DNA of 36,360 bases from Nocardia suismassiliense (GTDB lineage: Bacteria; Actinomycetota; Actinomycetes; Mycobacteriales; Mycobacteriaceae), in NCBI RefSeq assembly GCF_900269665.1, contig NZ_LT985361.1, positions 1,327,466-1,363,825 on the forward strand, given 5' to 3'. The notes below the pieces were generated by a model. That model saw only the letters and a list, made by a program, of their open reading frames with translations. It made no database searches and was not told the origin of the DNA. This document shows, one piece after another, positions 1-8,097 of this stretch. The translations under genes were made by a program, and so were the position numbers. How positions within the stretch are numbered: the first letter of the stretch is position 1; each line of letters starts with the position of its first letter.

Positions 1-333
1 GCCGGGCGGCGGGTGGGGGAGTCGACGCAGGTCACCAAGGCGGGGGTCGAGCTGGTCCGGGTCTATCGGAGCCGCAAAGGGAAGTACGTGGTGCACAAGC
101 AAAGTGCGGAATGGACCGATTTCTCGGTAGTGGCCGATTGGGTCAAGGAATTGAAGAAGATGCAGAAGACGAACTGGCGTGGCGGGCTGGACCTGGACAA
201 TCAGAGTTGGGGCGACCGCACGCTGGAGGTGGTGGATTCGTTCGAGGAACTGCGAGAGCGGGTGCCCGCCAAGATCTTCCGCACACTCACCGATACTTCC
301 GCGCACCCTCCCATCGAGGATCTCGACATCTGA
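1..333 (+). CDS. EXLDI-family protein, C-terminal part (5' end outside window)
   Basis: The frame is open from base 1, so the N-terminus lies outside the window. The visible part has a conserved-looking core (VYRSRKGKYVVHKQ, then QSWGDRTLEVVDSFEELRERVPAK) and ends in E-D-L-D-I directly before the stop. This matches the Glu-Xaa-Leu-Asp-Ile C-terminus that names the EXLDI family. From memory of the family, full-length members carry an N-terminal segment of some tens of residues that is absent here, which supports truncation by the window edge and not a start at the GTG near base 13. The molecular function of the family is not known to me. The MMPL gene starts 33 bases downstream on the same strand, so the two are probably co-transcribed. 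Confidence 0.75.
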   Translation, partial: AGRRVGESTQVTKAGVELVRVYRSRKGKYVVHKQSAEWTDFSVVADWVKELKKMQKTNWRGGLDLDNQSWGDRTLEVVDSFEELRERVPAKIFRTLTDTSAHPPIEDLDI

Positions 334-366
334 GCGGCAGCTCGGATACCGAAAGGACTCAGTCCC

Positions 367-2523
367 ATGTTTGCTCGACTCGGGCAGTTGGTCGTGCACC
401 ATCCGTGGAAGGTGATCGGCCTGTGGCTGCTCATCATCGTCGGTGTGGTGGCGACGGCGCCGCAACTCAAATCGACCACCGATCAATCCGACTTCCTGCC
501 TTCGCATTACGAGTCGATTCAGGCACTCGACATGCAACAGAAGGCCTTTCCGCAGAGTGCGGCGCCCGCGGCGCTGATCGTCTTCGCCCGCTCCGACGGA
601 GCGCAGTTGAGCGATAGCGATACGGCCGCGGTGGCATCCATCGGCGCGAAGCTGAGTGCGGCCAACATCAAGGATGTCACTGGGCTACAGCCGATTCCGC
701 CGTCGGAGAACCGGCTGATCCAAGTGATCGCGGTGCAGCTGACGAAGGTGACCAGTGCGGGCGATACGACACAGAGTGACGCGGTCGAGGCGCTGCGTGA
801 CGCGCTGAAGACGGAAGTGCAAGGCGGCGAACTGAAGGCGGGCATCACCGGTCAGGCGGCGCAGATGCTGGATCAGATGGAGTCCAGCGAGAAGGGCATG
901 GCGATCATCGGTGTCGCGACGATCGTGCTGATCCTCGTGCTGTTGCTGATCATCTTCCGCAGCCCGGTGATCGCGCTGCTGCCGATTGTCACCATCGGCG
1001 CCGTCTCCAGTCTGGTCGGCGGGCTGATCGCGATGACGGCCGAGGCCTTCGATCTGAAGGTGGACAGTTCGGTGAACGCCATCCTGCTGGTCGTATTGTT
1101 CGGCGTCGGCACCGATTACATCCTGTTCCTGATGTTCCGCTACCGGGAACGGCTGCGGGCGGGGGAAGATCCGAAGACCGCCATGGTCAGCGCCGTCACC
1201 CGGGTCGGCGAGGCCATCACCTCCGCGGCGGCGGCGGTGATCATCGCGTTCATGGCGCTGACCCTGTCCACGCTCGGCATGTTCCGGGCGCTCGGTCCGG
1301 CGCTGGCCATCGCGGTCGCGGTGGCGCTGGTCGCCGGTCTCACGTTGGTCCCGGCCGTTGTTTCGTTGTTGGGCACCAAGGTGTTCTGGCCGTCCAAAGC
1401 CTGGCAGGCGGAGCCGAAGGGTGCACGTTTCGCCGCGCTCGGTGCGGCGCTCGGCCGTCGTCCCGCCGCCTTCGCGGTGGTCTCCGGCGGTCTGCTCGTC
1501 GCGCTGGGCATCCTGGCCGTCGGCTTCAATCCGACCTTCGATCTGAGTTCGGGCTCGACCTCGGATGCGTCCGAATCGGTGGTCTACAACAAGGAACTGC
1601 TCAAGGGCATGCCGGCCGGCGCCACTCAGCCGTCGGACGTGTTGTTGCGGGCCGACAACGGCGCGCTGACCAGCGACCAGCTCGCGACCTACCGGACGGC
1701 GTTGACCGCGGTGCCCGGCGTGGGACAGGTGGCGGAACCGCTGCTGTCCGAGAACAAGACGACTGCCAACTTCCAGGTGACACTCACCGCCGCACCGGAA
1801 TCGGACGCCGCCATCGAGACGGTCCGTAATCCATTGCGCGACGCCGCGCATGCGGCCGCGCCGGCCGGCACGACCGCCGCCGTCGGCGGGATGACGGCCA
1901 TCTTCGTCGACTTCCAGGACGCGATGAACCACGACTACGCGATCGTATTCCCGGTAGCGGCGATCCTGATCATGATCGTGCTGGCCTTGCTGCTGCGCAG
2001 TCTGGTGGCGCCGTGGTATCTGATGGCGTCGGTGTTCCTCGGCTTCGCCGCCACGCTCGGCGCCGCGGTGCTGGTGTTCCAGCACCTCCAGGGGGAGACC
2101 GGCCTGATCTTCACGCTGCCGGTGATCATGTACCTGTTCGTGGTCGCGCTCGGCACGGACTACAACATCCTCATGGTGGCCCGGTTGCGCGAAGAGGCCA
2201 GAGAAGGGCGCGATCCGCGCCAGGCGGCGGCGCTCGGTTTGCAGCACACCGGCCCGACGGTCGCGGCGGCAGGCCTGATCCTCGCAGGCACCTTCGCCTC
2301 GATGATGTTGGCGGGCAACAACGTTCTCTCGCAGATGGGGTTCGCCATCTCGGTCGGCATCGGTATCGCGGCCTTCGTGATGGCGATGTTCTTCACCCCG
2401 GCGCTCACAGCGTTGCTCGGGCACCGTGCGTGGTGGCCGGGGCACGGTGACGAGCAGCCTGGTGCGTCCGCGGAGCGAAGGGCACAACCCACCAGCGAGG
2501 TGACGGCGCCGACCGCACGCTGA
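367..2523 (+). CDS. MMPL/RND-family membrane transporter
   Basis: This 718-residue protein has the standard RND duplication. An N-terminal membrane segment (about residues 12-32) leads to an extracytoplasmic domain and a helix cluster (about 175-340). A second membrane segment (about 370-390), a second extracytoplasmic domain and a second helix cluster (about 530-690) follow. Each half carries the MMPL signature G-T-D-Y (D250/Y251 and D598/Y599), the membrane Asp-Tyr pairs that relay protons in MmpL proteins. Members export lipids, siderophores or drugs by proton antiport; the substrate here cannot be read from sequence. It is shorter than the lipid-exporting MmpL3/7/8 type and resembles the compact actinobacterial MMPL group. 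A purine-rich AAAGGA lies about ten bases before the ATG. It probably forms a transcription unit with the EXLDI gene and ends at the hairpin at 2541-2573. Confidence 0.9.
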   Translation: MFARLGQLVVHHPWKVIGLWLLIIVGVVATAPQLKSTTDQSDFLPSHYESIQALDMQQKAFPQSAAPAALIVFARSDGAQLSDSDTAAVASIGAKLSAANIKDVTGLQPIPPSENRLIQVIAVQLTKVTSAGDTTQSDAVEALRDALKTEVQGGELKAGITGQAAQMLDQMESSEKGMAIIGVATIVLILVLLLIIFRSPVIALLPIVTIGAVSSLVGGLIAMTAEAFDLKVDSSVNAILLVVLFGVGTDYILFLMFRYRERLRAGEDPKTAMVSAVTRVGEAITSAAAAVIIAFMALTLSTLGMFRALGPALAIAVAVALVAGLTLVPAVVSLLGTKVFWPSKAWQAEPKGARFAALGAALGRRPAAFAVVSGGLLVALGILAVGFNPTFDLSSGSTSDASESVVYNKELLKGMPAGATQPSDVLLRADNGALTSDQLATYRTALTAVPGVGQVAEPLLSENKTTANFQVTLTAAPESDAAIETVRNPLRDAAHAAAPAGTTAAVGGMTAIFVDFQDAMNHDYAIVFPVAAILIMIVLALLLRSLVAPWYLMASVFLGFAATLGAAVLVFQHLQGETGLIFTLPVIMYLFVVALGTDYNILMVARLREEAREGRDPRQAAALGLQHTGPTVAAAGLILAGTFASMMLAGNNVLSQMGFAISVGIGIAAFVMAMFFTPALTALLGHRAWWPGHGDEQPGASAERRAQPTSEVTAPTAR

Positions 2524-2540
2524 TCGTGTCGAGCGGAAAA

Positions 2541-2573
2541 GGGCTGCCCTCCGGTCACTCCGGAGGGCAGCCC
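2541..2573. terminator. Strong bidirectional hairpin terminator
   Basis: A perfect 14-base inverted repeat (left arm GGGCTGCCCTCCGG at 2541-2554, right arm at 2560-2573) encloses a five-base loop. It begins 17 bases after the MMPL stop and 32 bases before the 3' end of the convergent minus-strand gene. Four A residues precede it on the plus strand, giving a short U run when read from the minus strand. The position between convergent genes suggests it ends both transcripts. Confidence 0.85.
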
Positions 2574-2605
2574 TGCTGTTGTCGAACGGGAATGACCCGC
2601 GCGGA

Positions 2606-4831
2606 TCAGCCGCTGATGGCGAAGGGGCGGCGGACCTTGATCCCCGCCTCCACCGCACGGGCTACGGCCGCACGGGAGACGCCGACCTCGTTGGCAATGC
2701 CCGGAGTCAACCAGGATTCGTCGGCGAGACGAAGGATCTCGGCGAGCTGCTCGACGGAGAGATTCGACATCCCGCGACGTGCGATCTCGTGTGCGAGAGC
2801 GGTGATTTCGTCGTCCTCATCGATCTCGTCCTCGTCGTCCAGGAGCTCCGGCTCCATATCCACAACGGGCGCGGCGCGGCCAACAATGCTGGCGGGTTCG
2901 GTGCGCCGGCTAGGGCGCGGCGGTTCAGGATTCTCCTCGAAGACGAGTTGTTCGATCTCGGCATCGGAGATGCCTGCGGCGGCCGACTTTCGGCGGCTGG
3001 TGGTGGGGCGAGAAACCGTTTCCCCCGAGATCGCCTGTGCGACAGTGTCGGCGATCGTTGCTGCGGCCTTACGAATGGGGTCACCAGGGTGAGGCTCTTC
3101 TGGCTCGTCGCCGAGCGACGCGTCTGCGATGGGCCCGGGCGCCGGGGCGGTGGGTCCGGAATCGGCGGGTTCACGCGGCATGTCGTCTATCGGAAACAGC
3201 GGCATCGCGTGCCCATTGTGCGAGGCCTGGCCGTTCGTCGGCGTCCGGCCGCTGTCGACGGTGCGGCCGTTGACGTGTGCGGTGTCGCCGTTGCTGGATG
3301 GTGTGGTTCGGGCGGCGCCATTGACCGGCTGGCCATTCGTTGACGTGGGTCGGCCGCCGTCGGTGGCGTGATCGTCGGTGACCGCGCGGCCGTTCGTCAG
3401 GGTGTGGCCGTTGGTCGCGATCGCATGGCCGTTGCTGGACGCGACGGTGTGGAAAGGCGGATGCGCGGCCGTTCCGGTGGAACTCGAGGTGGCGACCGCG
3501 TCCCGAGGTGCGCGGTTGGCCGAATCAGCTTGCAGCGCAGACCCGTTGGTCGCGGGGCGCGCATTGTCGATGGACGGTGCAGTACGCGGGTCGCGCAACT
3601 CGACGGGCAGTGGATGACCGTTGATGGCCGAGAACGGCGCTGCGACATGCCCATTGGTCGCAACATGGCTGTTGGTGGTGACATGGCCGTTGGTGCCGGA
3701 ATGGTCCGCTACCGGTGCCGAAGCAGCCGCGCGCTGATCGTCAGCCGAAACCGAGCGCGTGGCATGCCCGTTGGTCGCGGGGCGAGAGCCTTCAGTGGGC
3801 CCATACGTCCCACGCTGGGCGCTGTCGGCCGAGAACGGCGACACCGCATGCCCGTTGGCCGCCGGCTCTGCCTGGTGGATCCGCGATTTCTCCGAATGTC
3901 TATCGGCACCCGTCGAGCCTGCGTCCGCATCAGCTCCAGGCGCCCGAGCAGCGATCGTCGCCTCGTACGAATCGACTCCACCGAGCAACCACCGCCGATC
4001 ATCCGGCGCATCGACGGTGAGCCCGACGCGCGAATCCCGTTCGCTGACCCGGTGCCGGACCGTCGTATCCCGATCCATCACCGGCGCACCATCGATGAGC
4101 AGCGCATAACGCGCGGAAACCCAGGCGTGCAACCAGATCACGACGCCGACCATGATGGGCGCGATCGAGTATTCCGCGGCGCGCCCCCACGACCCCGTGG
4201 CCAGATGCGGCCCGGCGTTCAACGCGATGGTGGTGCCGAGCAGCGCGGTCTCGAAGAAGATCACCTTGCCGCGGGCGAGCTCGCGCCCCCAGCGGGCGGC
4301 GGTGGTCGCGGCGACCATGATGGTGATGATCGGAATCGAGATCATCGCCTCGATCCCGTAGCTCAACCAGTACAGCGGGTCGGACATGTCGCCGCTGGGC
4401 ACCAGGTTGTGCTGCACGTTCACCCCCGCCCACACCATGCCGAGCACGACTACGGCGATCAGCGCCCGCGACGACCATTCGGCGCGCCGGTAGAGCTGGG
4501 CCAACCGCGCGTCCTCGCTCGACACCCGCCGCCGCGCGGCCAGCGCCCGCCGATGCCACCGCTCGTCCGCCTCGTCGGCCCGCCGAATCTTGGCCGCGGT
4601 CCGGCGATCTCGCTTCTCCGCGGCCAGCTCTTCTTCGACCGCCCGCCGCCGCTGCTTACGCCGCTGCGCCCGAACCCATTCCGCGAGCTCGCGTTCCGCC
4701 CCTATTTCCCCCTCGGACAACACCTCGAACAGCGCCGTGTCGTGCTGCAGCGGCAATTTGCCACGGGCCGTCTCGACCCGCTGCGCCAACGCGGCGATCT
4801 CGGAACTACCGGTGGATTGTTCGTCGCGCAT
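2606..4831 (-). CDS. DUF2637-like membrane protein with Asn-Gly-His repeats and a C-terminal HTH
   Basis: The 741-residue product has four parts. A charged, Arg/Glu-rich helical N-terminus spans about residues 10-115. Four hydrophobic membrane segments lie at about 118-240 (WSSRALIAVVVLGMVWAG, then IPIITIMVAAT and others). A low-complexity linker at about 290-600 is rich in Asn-Gly-His. The C-terminus (about 675-735) reads as a helix-turn-helix (LADESWLTPGIANEVGVSRA). The membrane core resembles DUF2637 proteins, which are found on actinobacterial plasmids and chromosomes and whose function is poorly known; this family call is from memory. A GGGAAGG ribosome-binding site lies six bases before the ATG at 4831. 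The membrane plus HTH layout would suit a membrane-tethered DNA-binding protein, but that is inference. The gene appears to stand alone and converges on the MMPL gene. Confidence 0.75.
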   Translation of the reverse strand: MRDEQSTGSSEIAALAQRVETARGKLPLQHDTALFEVLSEGEIGAERELAEWVRAQRRKQRRRAVEEELAAEKRDRRTAAKIRRADEADERWHRRALAARRRVSSEDARLAQLYRRAEWSSRALIAVVVLGMVWAGVNVQHNLVPSGDMSDPLYWLSYGIEAMISIPIITIMVAATTAARWGRELARGKVIFFETALLGTTIALNAGPHLATGSWGRAAEYSIAPIMVGVVIWLHAWVSARYALLIDGAPVMDRDTTVRHRVSERDSRVGLTVDAPDDRRWLLGGVDSYEATIAARAPGADADAGSTGADRHSEKSRIHQAEPAANGHAVSPFSADSAQRGTYGPTEGSRPATNGHATRSVSADDQRAAASAPVADHSGTNGHVTTNSHVATNGHVAAPFSAINGHPLPVELRDPRTAPSIDNARPATNGSALQADSANRAPRDAVATSSSTGTAAHPPFHTVASSNGHAIATNGHTLTNGRAVTDDHATDGGRPTSTNGQPVNGAARTTPSSNGDTAHVNGRTVDSGRTPTNGQASHNGHAMPLFPIDDMPREPADSGPTAPAPGPIADASLGDEPEEPHPGDPIRKAAATIADTVAQAISGETVSRPTTSRRKSAAAGISDAEIEQLVFEENPEPPRPSRRTEPASIVGRAAPVVDMEPELLDDEDEIDEDDEITALAHEIARRGMSNLSVEQLAEILRLADESWLTPGIANEVGVSRAAVARAVEAGIKVRRPFAISG
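3209..3856 (-). repeat. Degenerate Asn-Gly-His coding repeat
   Basis: Residues 326-541 of the DUF2637-like protein contain eight N-G-H tripeptides and seven further N-G dipeptides (N-G-S, N-G-R, N-G-Q, N-G-D, N-G-A). Several copies sit in a longer unit of the form NGH-x-x-x-P/S-F/V-S-A-D (for example NGHAVSPFSADS, NGHVAAPFSAIN, NGHAMPLFPIDD). On the plus strand the unit appears as repeated CATGGCCGTTGGT-like words, and GCCGAGAACGGCG occurs at two places. Spacing is irregular, so it is a diverged coding repeat and not a fresh tandem array. Confidence 0.7.
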
Positions 4832-5120
4832 CGCGAGCCTTCCCGGAGCAGATCGTCAGCAGACCTACTTGCTCGAACGTATGTGTGATCGCAATGAGGC
4901 TAAACCGGCCACCGGCCGAGGTCAATGCCGACGCTCGAAAACCAGTGCGAATATCTCGGACGTTCGCGTGACACGCCGCTAAAAGCAACACGCCGTCGGA
5001 CCCGAGCTGAAATAGCGCCTGCAACGGCGGCAGACAAGGCGGGAATTCCTATGCGAGATGCACGATTTCGGCGGCGTATGTGGTGAGAAAGGCGCGTGCG
5101 CGATCGACCGGCGCGGCTGC
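4832..5120. other. Intergenic region without a recognisable gene
   Basis: These 289 bases separate the start of the DUF2637-like gene from the 3' end of the CPBP protease gene, both on the minus strand. The region should hold the promoter of the DUF2637-like gene. I see no RNA gene, no strong hairpin and no convincing operator; the open frames crossing it look like chance. Confidence 0.5.
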
Positions 5121-5912
5121 TCAATTCATAGTGGTATGCCAAACGATGGCAGCAGCCAGCGCTCCCGCGCCATTGACCGACCAATGCAGCGCGATCGGTG
5201 CCAGCAGACTGCCGCTGCGCCGGCGCAACCAGGTGAATACGACACCGGCGGCCGCGGTAGCCACGACGGCGAGCAGAATGCCGATGATCTGCCCCATGAC
5301 GCCACCGCCGACGAATCCGGAAAGCCCGCGATTGCTACTGGTCAAACCCAGCGACGAGGCGATGTGCCACAACCCGAAAAGCAGTGACCCGGCAGCGAAG
5401 ACGCCGCGCGCGCCATAAACCCGATCGAGCGTGCCGTGCAGCACGCCACGGAACGCCAGCTCCTCGGGAATCACCGTCTGCAAGGGAATCACGATCATCG
5501 AGGCGATCAGCGCGCCGGAGATGGTGGCGTAGCGATCGGCCAGGAAGAACGGCCGGGTGATCGGCAGTGCCGCTCCGATGGCCACCGCCGCGAGCACCAC
5601 GCCGACCGCGCCGAGCGCGTAGAGCGTGCCGCGGCGCCAGTGCCGGGGAGAGAGGCCGAATTCATGCCAGTTCATGCCGCGGCGGCGCATCAACGCCAGC
5701 AGCACGAGGGCGGCCACAGGCACGGTCACAATGCTGGCCCAGGCGGTGGTGAAGTGCGCGATCAGATTGGTCCCCGCCAGGACCACGACAACCACGGCCA
5801 CGTCGGCATATGCATGCAATTTGTGGCGGGGCGGAGTGGTTTCCGCGAGGTCCTGTGCGAGCATCCCGCCCAGTGTACGGATGGGTGCCAGGCCTGCCGC
5901 GTGGTCCGTCAT
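5121..5912 (-). CDS. CPBP-family intramembrane metalloprotease
   Basis: A 263-residue polytopic membrane protein with the three conserved motifs of the CPBP (CAAX protease and bacteriocin-processing, also called ABI) family. They are E-E-L-A-F-R-G with E150/E151, then F-G-L-W-H-I, and H-W-S-V-N near the C-terminus. The Glu and His residues are the predicted catalytic/metal site. About seven to eight hydrophobic segments span residues 38-260. Family members cleave prenylated or membrane-embedded peptides, and many bacterial ones have unknown substrates. The ATG at 5912 has no clear ribosome-binding site; an in-frame ATG at 5864 is an alternative that still keeps all motifs. A palindromic operator-like site lies 68-95 bases upstream. 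Its neighbours give no obvious pathway. Confidence 0.85.
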   Translation of the reverse strand: MTDHAAGLAPIRTLGGMLAQDLAETTPPRHKLHAYADVAVVVVVLAGTNLIAHFTTAWASIVTVPVAALVLLALMRRRGMNWHEFGLSPRHWRRGTLYALGAVGVVLAAVAIGAALPITRPFFLADRYATISGALIASMIVIPLQTVIPEELAFRGVLHGTLDRVYGARGVFAAGSLLFGLWHIASSLGLTSSNRGLSGFVGGGVMGQIIGILLAVVATAAAGVVFTWLRRRSGSLLAPIALHWSVNGAGALAAAIVWHTTMN

Positions 5913-5979
5913 TTGGGGTCGGCATACCCGAATCGGCCGGATTCATCGGTCTCGATGTGGTGGCGCGCCGCAGCGGTTA

Positions 5980-6007
5980 CTGTGACTAGAACTTGTTTCA
6001 GTTACAG
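5980..6007. promoter_or_regulatory. KstR-like palindromic operator upstream of the CPBP gene
   Basis: A 28-base imperfect inverted repeat is centred on TAGAACTTGTTTCA (5987-6000). This fits the T-n-n-A-A-C-n-n-G-T-T-n-n-A pattern known for the TetR-family regulator KstR of mycobacteria and rhodococci. The symmetry extends outward to CTGT and ACAG at the two ends. It lies 68-95 bases before the CPBP start and about 70 bases past the end of the pseudouridine synthase gene. Binding by KstR or a relative is inference from the motif. Confidence 0.45.
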
Positions 6008-6050
6008 GAGCCGCGCCCGACGTGGCCTGAGCCACCGCGGCGGGCGCCCC

Positions 6051-6085
6051 GGGCCGGCTGACTGCCAGTGTTTGTCAGCCGGCCC
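6051..6085 (-). terminator. Hairpin at the 3' end of the pseudouridine synthase gene
   Basis: A perfect 12-base inverted repeat (GGGCCGGCTGAC at 6051-6062, complement at 6074-6085) has an 11-base loop. The stop codon of the minus-strand gene (6075-6077) lies inside the stem. There is no T run, which is common for actinobacterial terminators. Confidence 0.6.
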
Positions 6086-7010
6086 ATCCCACCGGGTCGG
6101 TCCAGGCTTGCAGTTTGCGGGTGGTCTCGAAGCGGCGTGGCACGTTGCTGATCGGATCGGTGAACTCGAGCGATGCGGCGAGCAACTGCAGCGGCCGGGT
6201 GAAGTCGTCGACCGGCTTGTCGGTCAGCACGGGATAGAAGTCGTCGCCGAGGATCGGGACGCCGAGGCCGTTCATGTGCAGCCGCAGCTGATGGGTCCGG
6301 CCGGTCAACGGGCGCAACCGATACCGGCCGAGCCCGTCGCGATGCTCGACCAGCTCGATCGAGGTCTCGGCATTGGGCTCGCCGTCGACCTCCTGCGCTG
6401 CGAGCACATGCTTCTCTTTCATGATCCGGCTGCGCACGACGCGCGGCAGGCTCAGCGCCGGATCGTACGGCGCGATCGCCTCGTACTCCTTACGGACGGT
6501 CCGCTTGTGGAACATCGTCTGATACGCCCCGCGCCGCGCCGGGTTGATGATGAACAGCACCAGCCCGGCCGTCACCCGATCCAGCCGATGCGCCGGTATC
6601 AAGTCCGGCAGTTCGAGGTCGCGGCGCAAACGCACCAGCGCGGTCTGCAGGATGTGCTGGCCGCGCGGAATGGTCGCGAGGAAGTGCGGTTTGTCCACGA
6701 CGAGCAGGTCGTCGTCGCGGTGCACGATGGTGAGCTCGAACGGCACCGGCGTCTCGACCGGCAGGTCGCGGTGGAACCACACCGCCCCGCCGGGAACGTA
6801 GGGCGCGTCCGGCCTGATCGGGCCGTCGAGATCCACGATCCCGCCGTCGCGCAGCAACTCATCGATCCGGGCCGGATCCACCCGGGGCAGCCGCTCGACC
6901 AAATGGTCGCGAATCGTCGCCCAGTCGCCGTCCTCCGGCAGCCGGAGCCGGGCCGGGTCCAGGCCGTGCCGCTTCGGCAACGGCGGTTGCTGCCGCCTTC
7001 TCATCGGCAT
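6075..7010 (-). CDS. RluA-family RNA pseudouridine synthase
   Basis: This 311-residue protein carries the RluA signature H-R-L-D-R-V-T-A-G-L beginning at H141; D144 is the catalytic aspartate that isomerises uridine to pseudouridine. Further family blocks are DDDLLVVDKP before the catalytic motif and RPLTGRTHQLRLHM after it. The N-terminal 70 residues are an S4-like part (LVERLPRVDPARIDELLRDGGI) that would help bind RNA. The target (rRNA or tRNA site) cannot be told. ATG codons at 7010 and 7004 are both possible, with AGGG just upstream of the first. The gene is last in a same-strand run with the Glycolipid_bind and PPOX genes (40 bases after the former), so co-transcription is likely. Confidence 0.9.
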   Translation of the reverse strand: MPMRRRQQPPLPKRHGLDPARLRLPEDGDWATIRDHLVERLPRVDPARIDELLRDGGIVDLDGPIRPDAPYVPGGAVWFHRDLPVETPVPFELTIVHRDDDLLVVDKPHFLATIPRGQHILQTALVRLRRDLELPDLIPAHRLDRVTAGLVLFIINPARRGAYQTMFHKRTVRKEYEAIAPYDPALSLPRVVRSRIMKEKHVLAAQEVDGEPNAETSIELVEHRDGLGRYRLRPLTGRTHQLRLHMNGLGVPILGDDFYPVLTDKPVDDFTRPLQLLAASLEFTDPISNVPRRFETTRKLQAWTDPVGWAG

Positions 7011-7049
7011 CGACCCTAGTCGCCGGGGGTTTCGCCGCGCGCTGCCGGG

Positions 7050-7628
7050 TCAGTGGGCGCGTATCGCGATGCCGGGGTAGTCGAGCACGAAACCGGACTC
7101 GTCATAGGTGAGCGTGCAGCGGAAATCGAACTGCGGGGCCTGGTAGGCGAACCGCTGATGCGAACCGTCGTCGGCGATCCGACGGTAGACCTGCTCCAGC
7201 CGGGTCACCTCCAATCCGGCGGCGTGCACGTAGGCTGCCGGCGCATCGATCGTCGCTTCCACGTCGAGGCCGAGCCGGTGCACCGGGAACGCGTTGGTCA
7301 GGGCCGAAGCCTCCAGATCGACATCGAGGCAACCGCTCAGCCCGGCGTGCGGCACCCCGTCGACCGTCCAATTGCCCGCACCGTCGGTGTCCAGCGCGAC
7401 CGTGTGCCAGCCGCCGGGACACCGGGTCGCGACCCTGGCTCGCCGGGTGTGCCACGACGGGTCGAGGGTGAGCTGATAGTCCACCGCCCAGGCGCGGCCG
7501 TCCTCGACCGCCGTGGCGCATCCGTCGATCTGTACGCCGCTCTCGGTCACCTTGAAGTAGGCGATCTCGAAACCGGTGCGTGCGCCGCGATGCTGCCAGG
7601 CGGCCGACTGCGGTGCGGGTTCGAACAT
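7050..7628 (-). CDS. Putative glycolipid-binding (Glycolipid_bind, PF06475-like) protein
   Basis: A 192-residue protein without signal peptide or membrane segment. Its N-terminus (AAWQHRGARTGFEIAYF) and following beta-rich pattern (YQLTLDPSWHTRRARV, then LDTDGAGNWTVDG, and CTLTYDESGFVLDYPGI at the end) match the actinobacterial and proteobacterial Glycolipid_bind family as I remember it. The family is named for a predicted lipid-binding beta-barrel with little biochemistry behind it, so the role here is open. It starts 13 bases after the PPOX-family gene and is followed 40 bases later by the pseudouridine synthase gene, which implies one transcript. No strong ribosome-binding site is visible before the ATG, consistent with translation following the upstream gene. 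Confidence 0.7.
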   Translation of the reverse strand: MFEPAPQSAAWQHRGARTGFEIAYFKVTESGVQIDGCATAVEDGRAWAVDYQLTLDPSWHTRRARVATRCPGGWHTVALDTDGAGNWTVDGVPHAGLSGCLDVDLEASALTNAFPVHRLGLDVEATIDAPAAYVHAAGLEVTRLEQVYRRIADDGSHQRFAYQAPQFDFRCTLTYDESGFVLDYPGIAIRAH

Positions 7629-7641
7629 GATCGGCGCGAAT

Positions 7642-8097
7642 TCAGAAGCCGCGCAGGCGATCCGGGCGAATCCGGACGACAGCGGAGTATTCGGTGAAGA
7701 ACTGCTCGGCGGTCATCGAGATGTCCTTCAGGCCATCGGTGTATTTCGCTGTGTACGTGGCGATTTCGTCGGGCGTGGCGGCCACGTCATCGATGCGGGC
7801 GGTGCCGGTGAATACGACGACTTCGCCGCCCCACTCGGTGGCGTTGAAGTTCAGCGCGACGCGCGGGTTGCGGGCCAGGTTGCGCAGCTTGGCCTGATCG
7901 GGCTTGCTGAACAGCAGGAACTCGTCGTCGCCCCACTGGAACCAGACCGGATTGGGTTGCGGGGTTCCGGAGGCCCCGACGGTGGTCAGCCAGATGACGC
8001 GTTCTTTGTCGAGTCGCTCGGCGACCTTGGCGCCGAAGTCGGTGCTCGGGTCGACGACGGGGGCAGCAGCGGATCGGTCGGATGCCGTTGTGGTCAT
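7642..8097 (-). CDS. PPOX-class flavin/F420-dependent enzyme (Rv3369-type)
   Basis: A 151-residue single-domain protein of the pyridoxamine 5'-phosphate oxidase-like split barrel. Diagnostic features are WLTTVGASGTPQPNPVWFQW (strand, loop and substrate/cofactor wall), LLFSKPDQAKLRNLARNPRV (the K-x-x-N/R-x-P cofactor-phosphate region) and VVVFTGTARI. The length and this pattern fit the actinobacterial F420-binding PPOX subfamily typified by Rv3369. It probably performs a deazaflavin- or flavin-linked redox reaction on an unknown substrate in the cytoplasm. It is the first gene of a likely three-gene minus-strand unit with the Glycolipid_bind and RluA-type genes. No clear ribosome-binding site is seen before the ATG. 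Confidence 0.8.
   Translation of the reverse strand: MTTTASDRSAAAPVVDPSTDFGAKVAERLDKERVIWLTTVGASGTPQPNPVWFQWGDDEFLLFSKPDQAKLRNLARNPRVALNFNATEWGGEVVVFTGTARIDDVAATPDEIATYTAKYTDGLKDISMTAEQFFTEYSAVVRIRPDRLRGF

Noticed and set aside
685..2658. A 657-codon minus-strand frame over the MMPL gene
   Set aside because: Arg/His/Gln-rich composition without motifs, and it runs across the strong hairpin at 2541-2573. The MMPL frame has clear family motifs.
3368..4888. A 506-codon plus-strand frame over the DUF2637-like gene
   Set aside because: Arg-rich product typical of antisense shadow; the minus strand has membrane helices, an HTH and a good ribosome-binding site.
4880..4910. A GAGGCTAAACC word upstream of the DUF2637-like gene resembling half an iron box
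   Set aside because: Only the centre fits; the flanks do not continue the palindrome and the match is well below that of the four accepted sites.
5436..7019. A 527-codon plus-strand frame over the CPBP and pseudouridine synthase genes
   Set aside because: It crosses two genes with catalytic motifs on the other strand and an intergenic hairpin, and its product has no recognisable domain.
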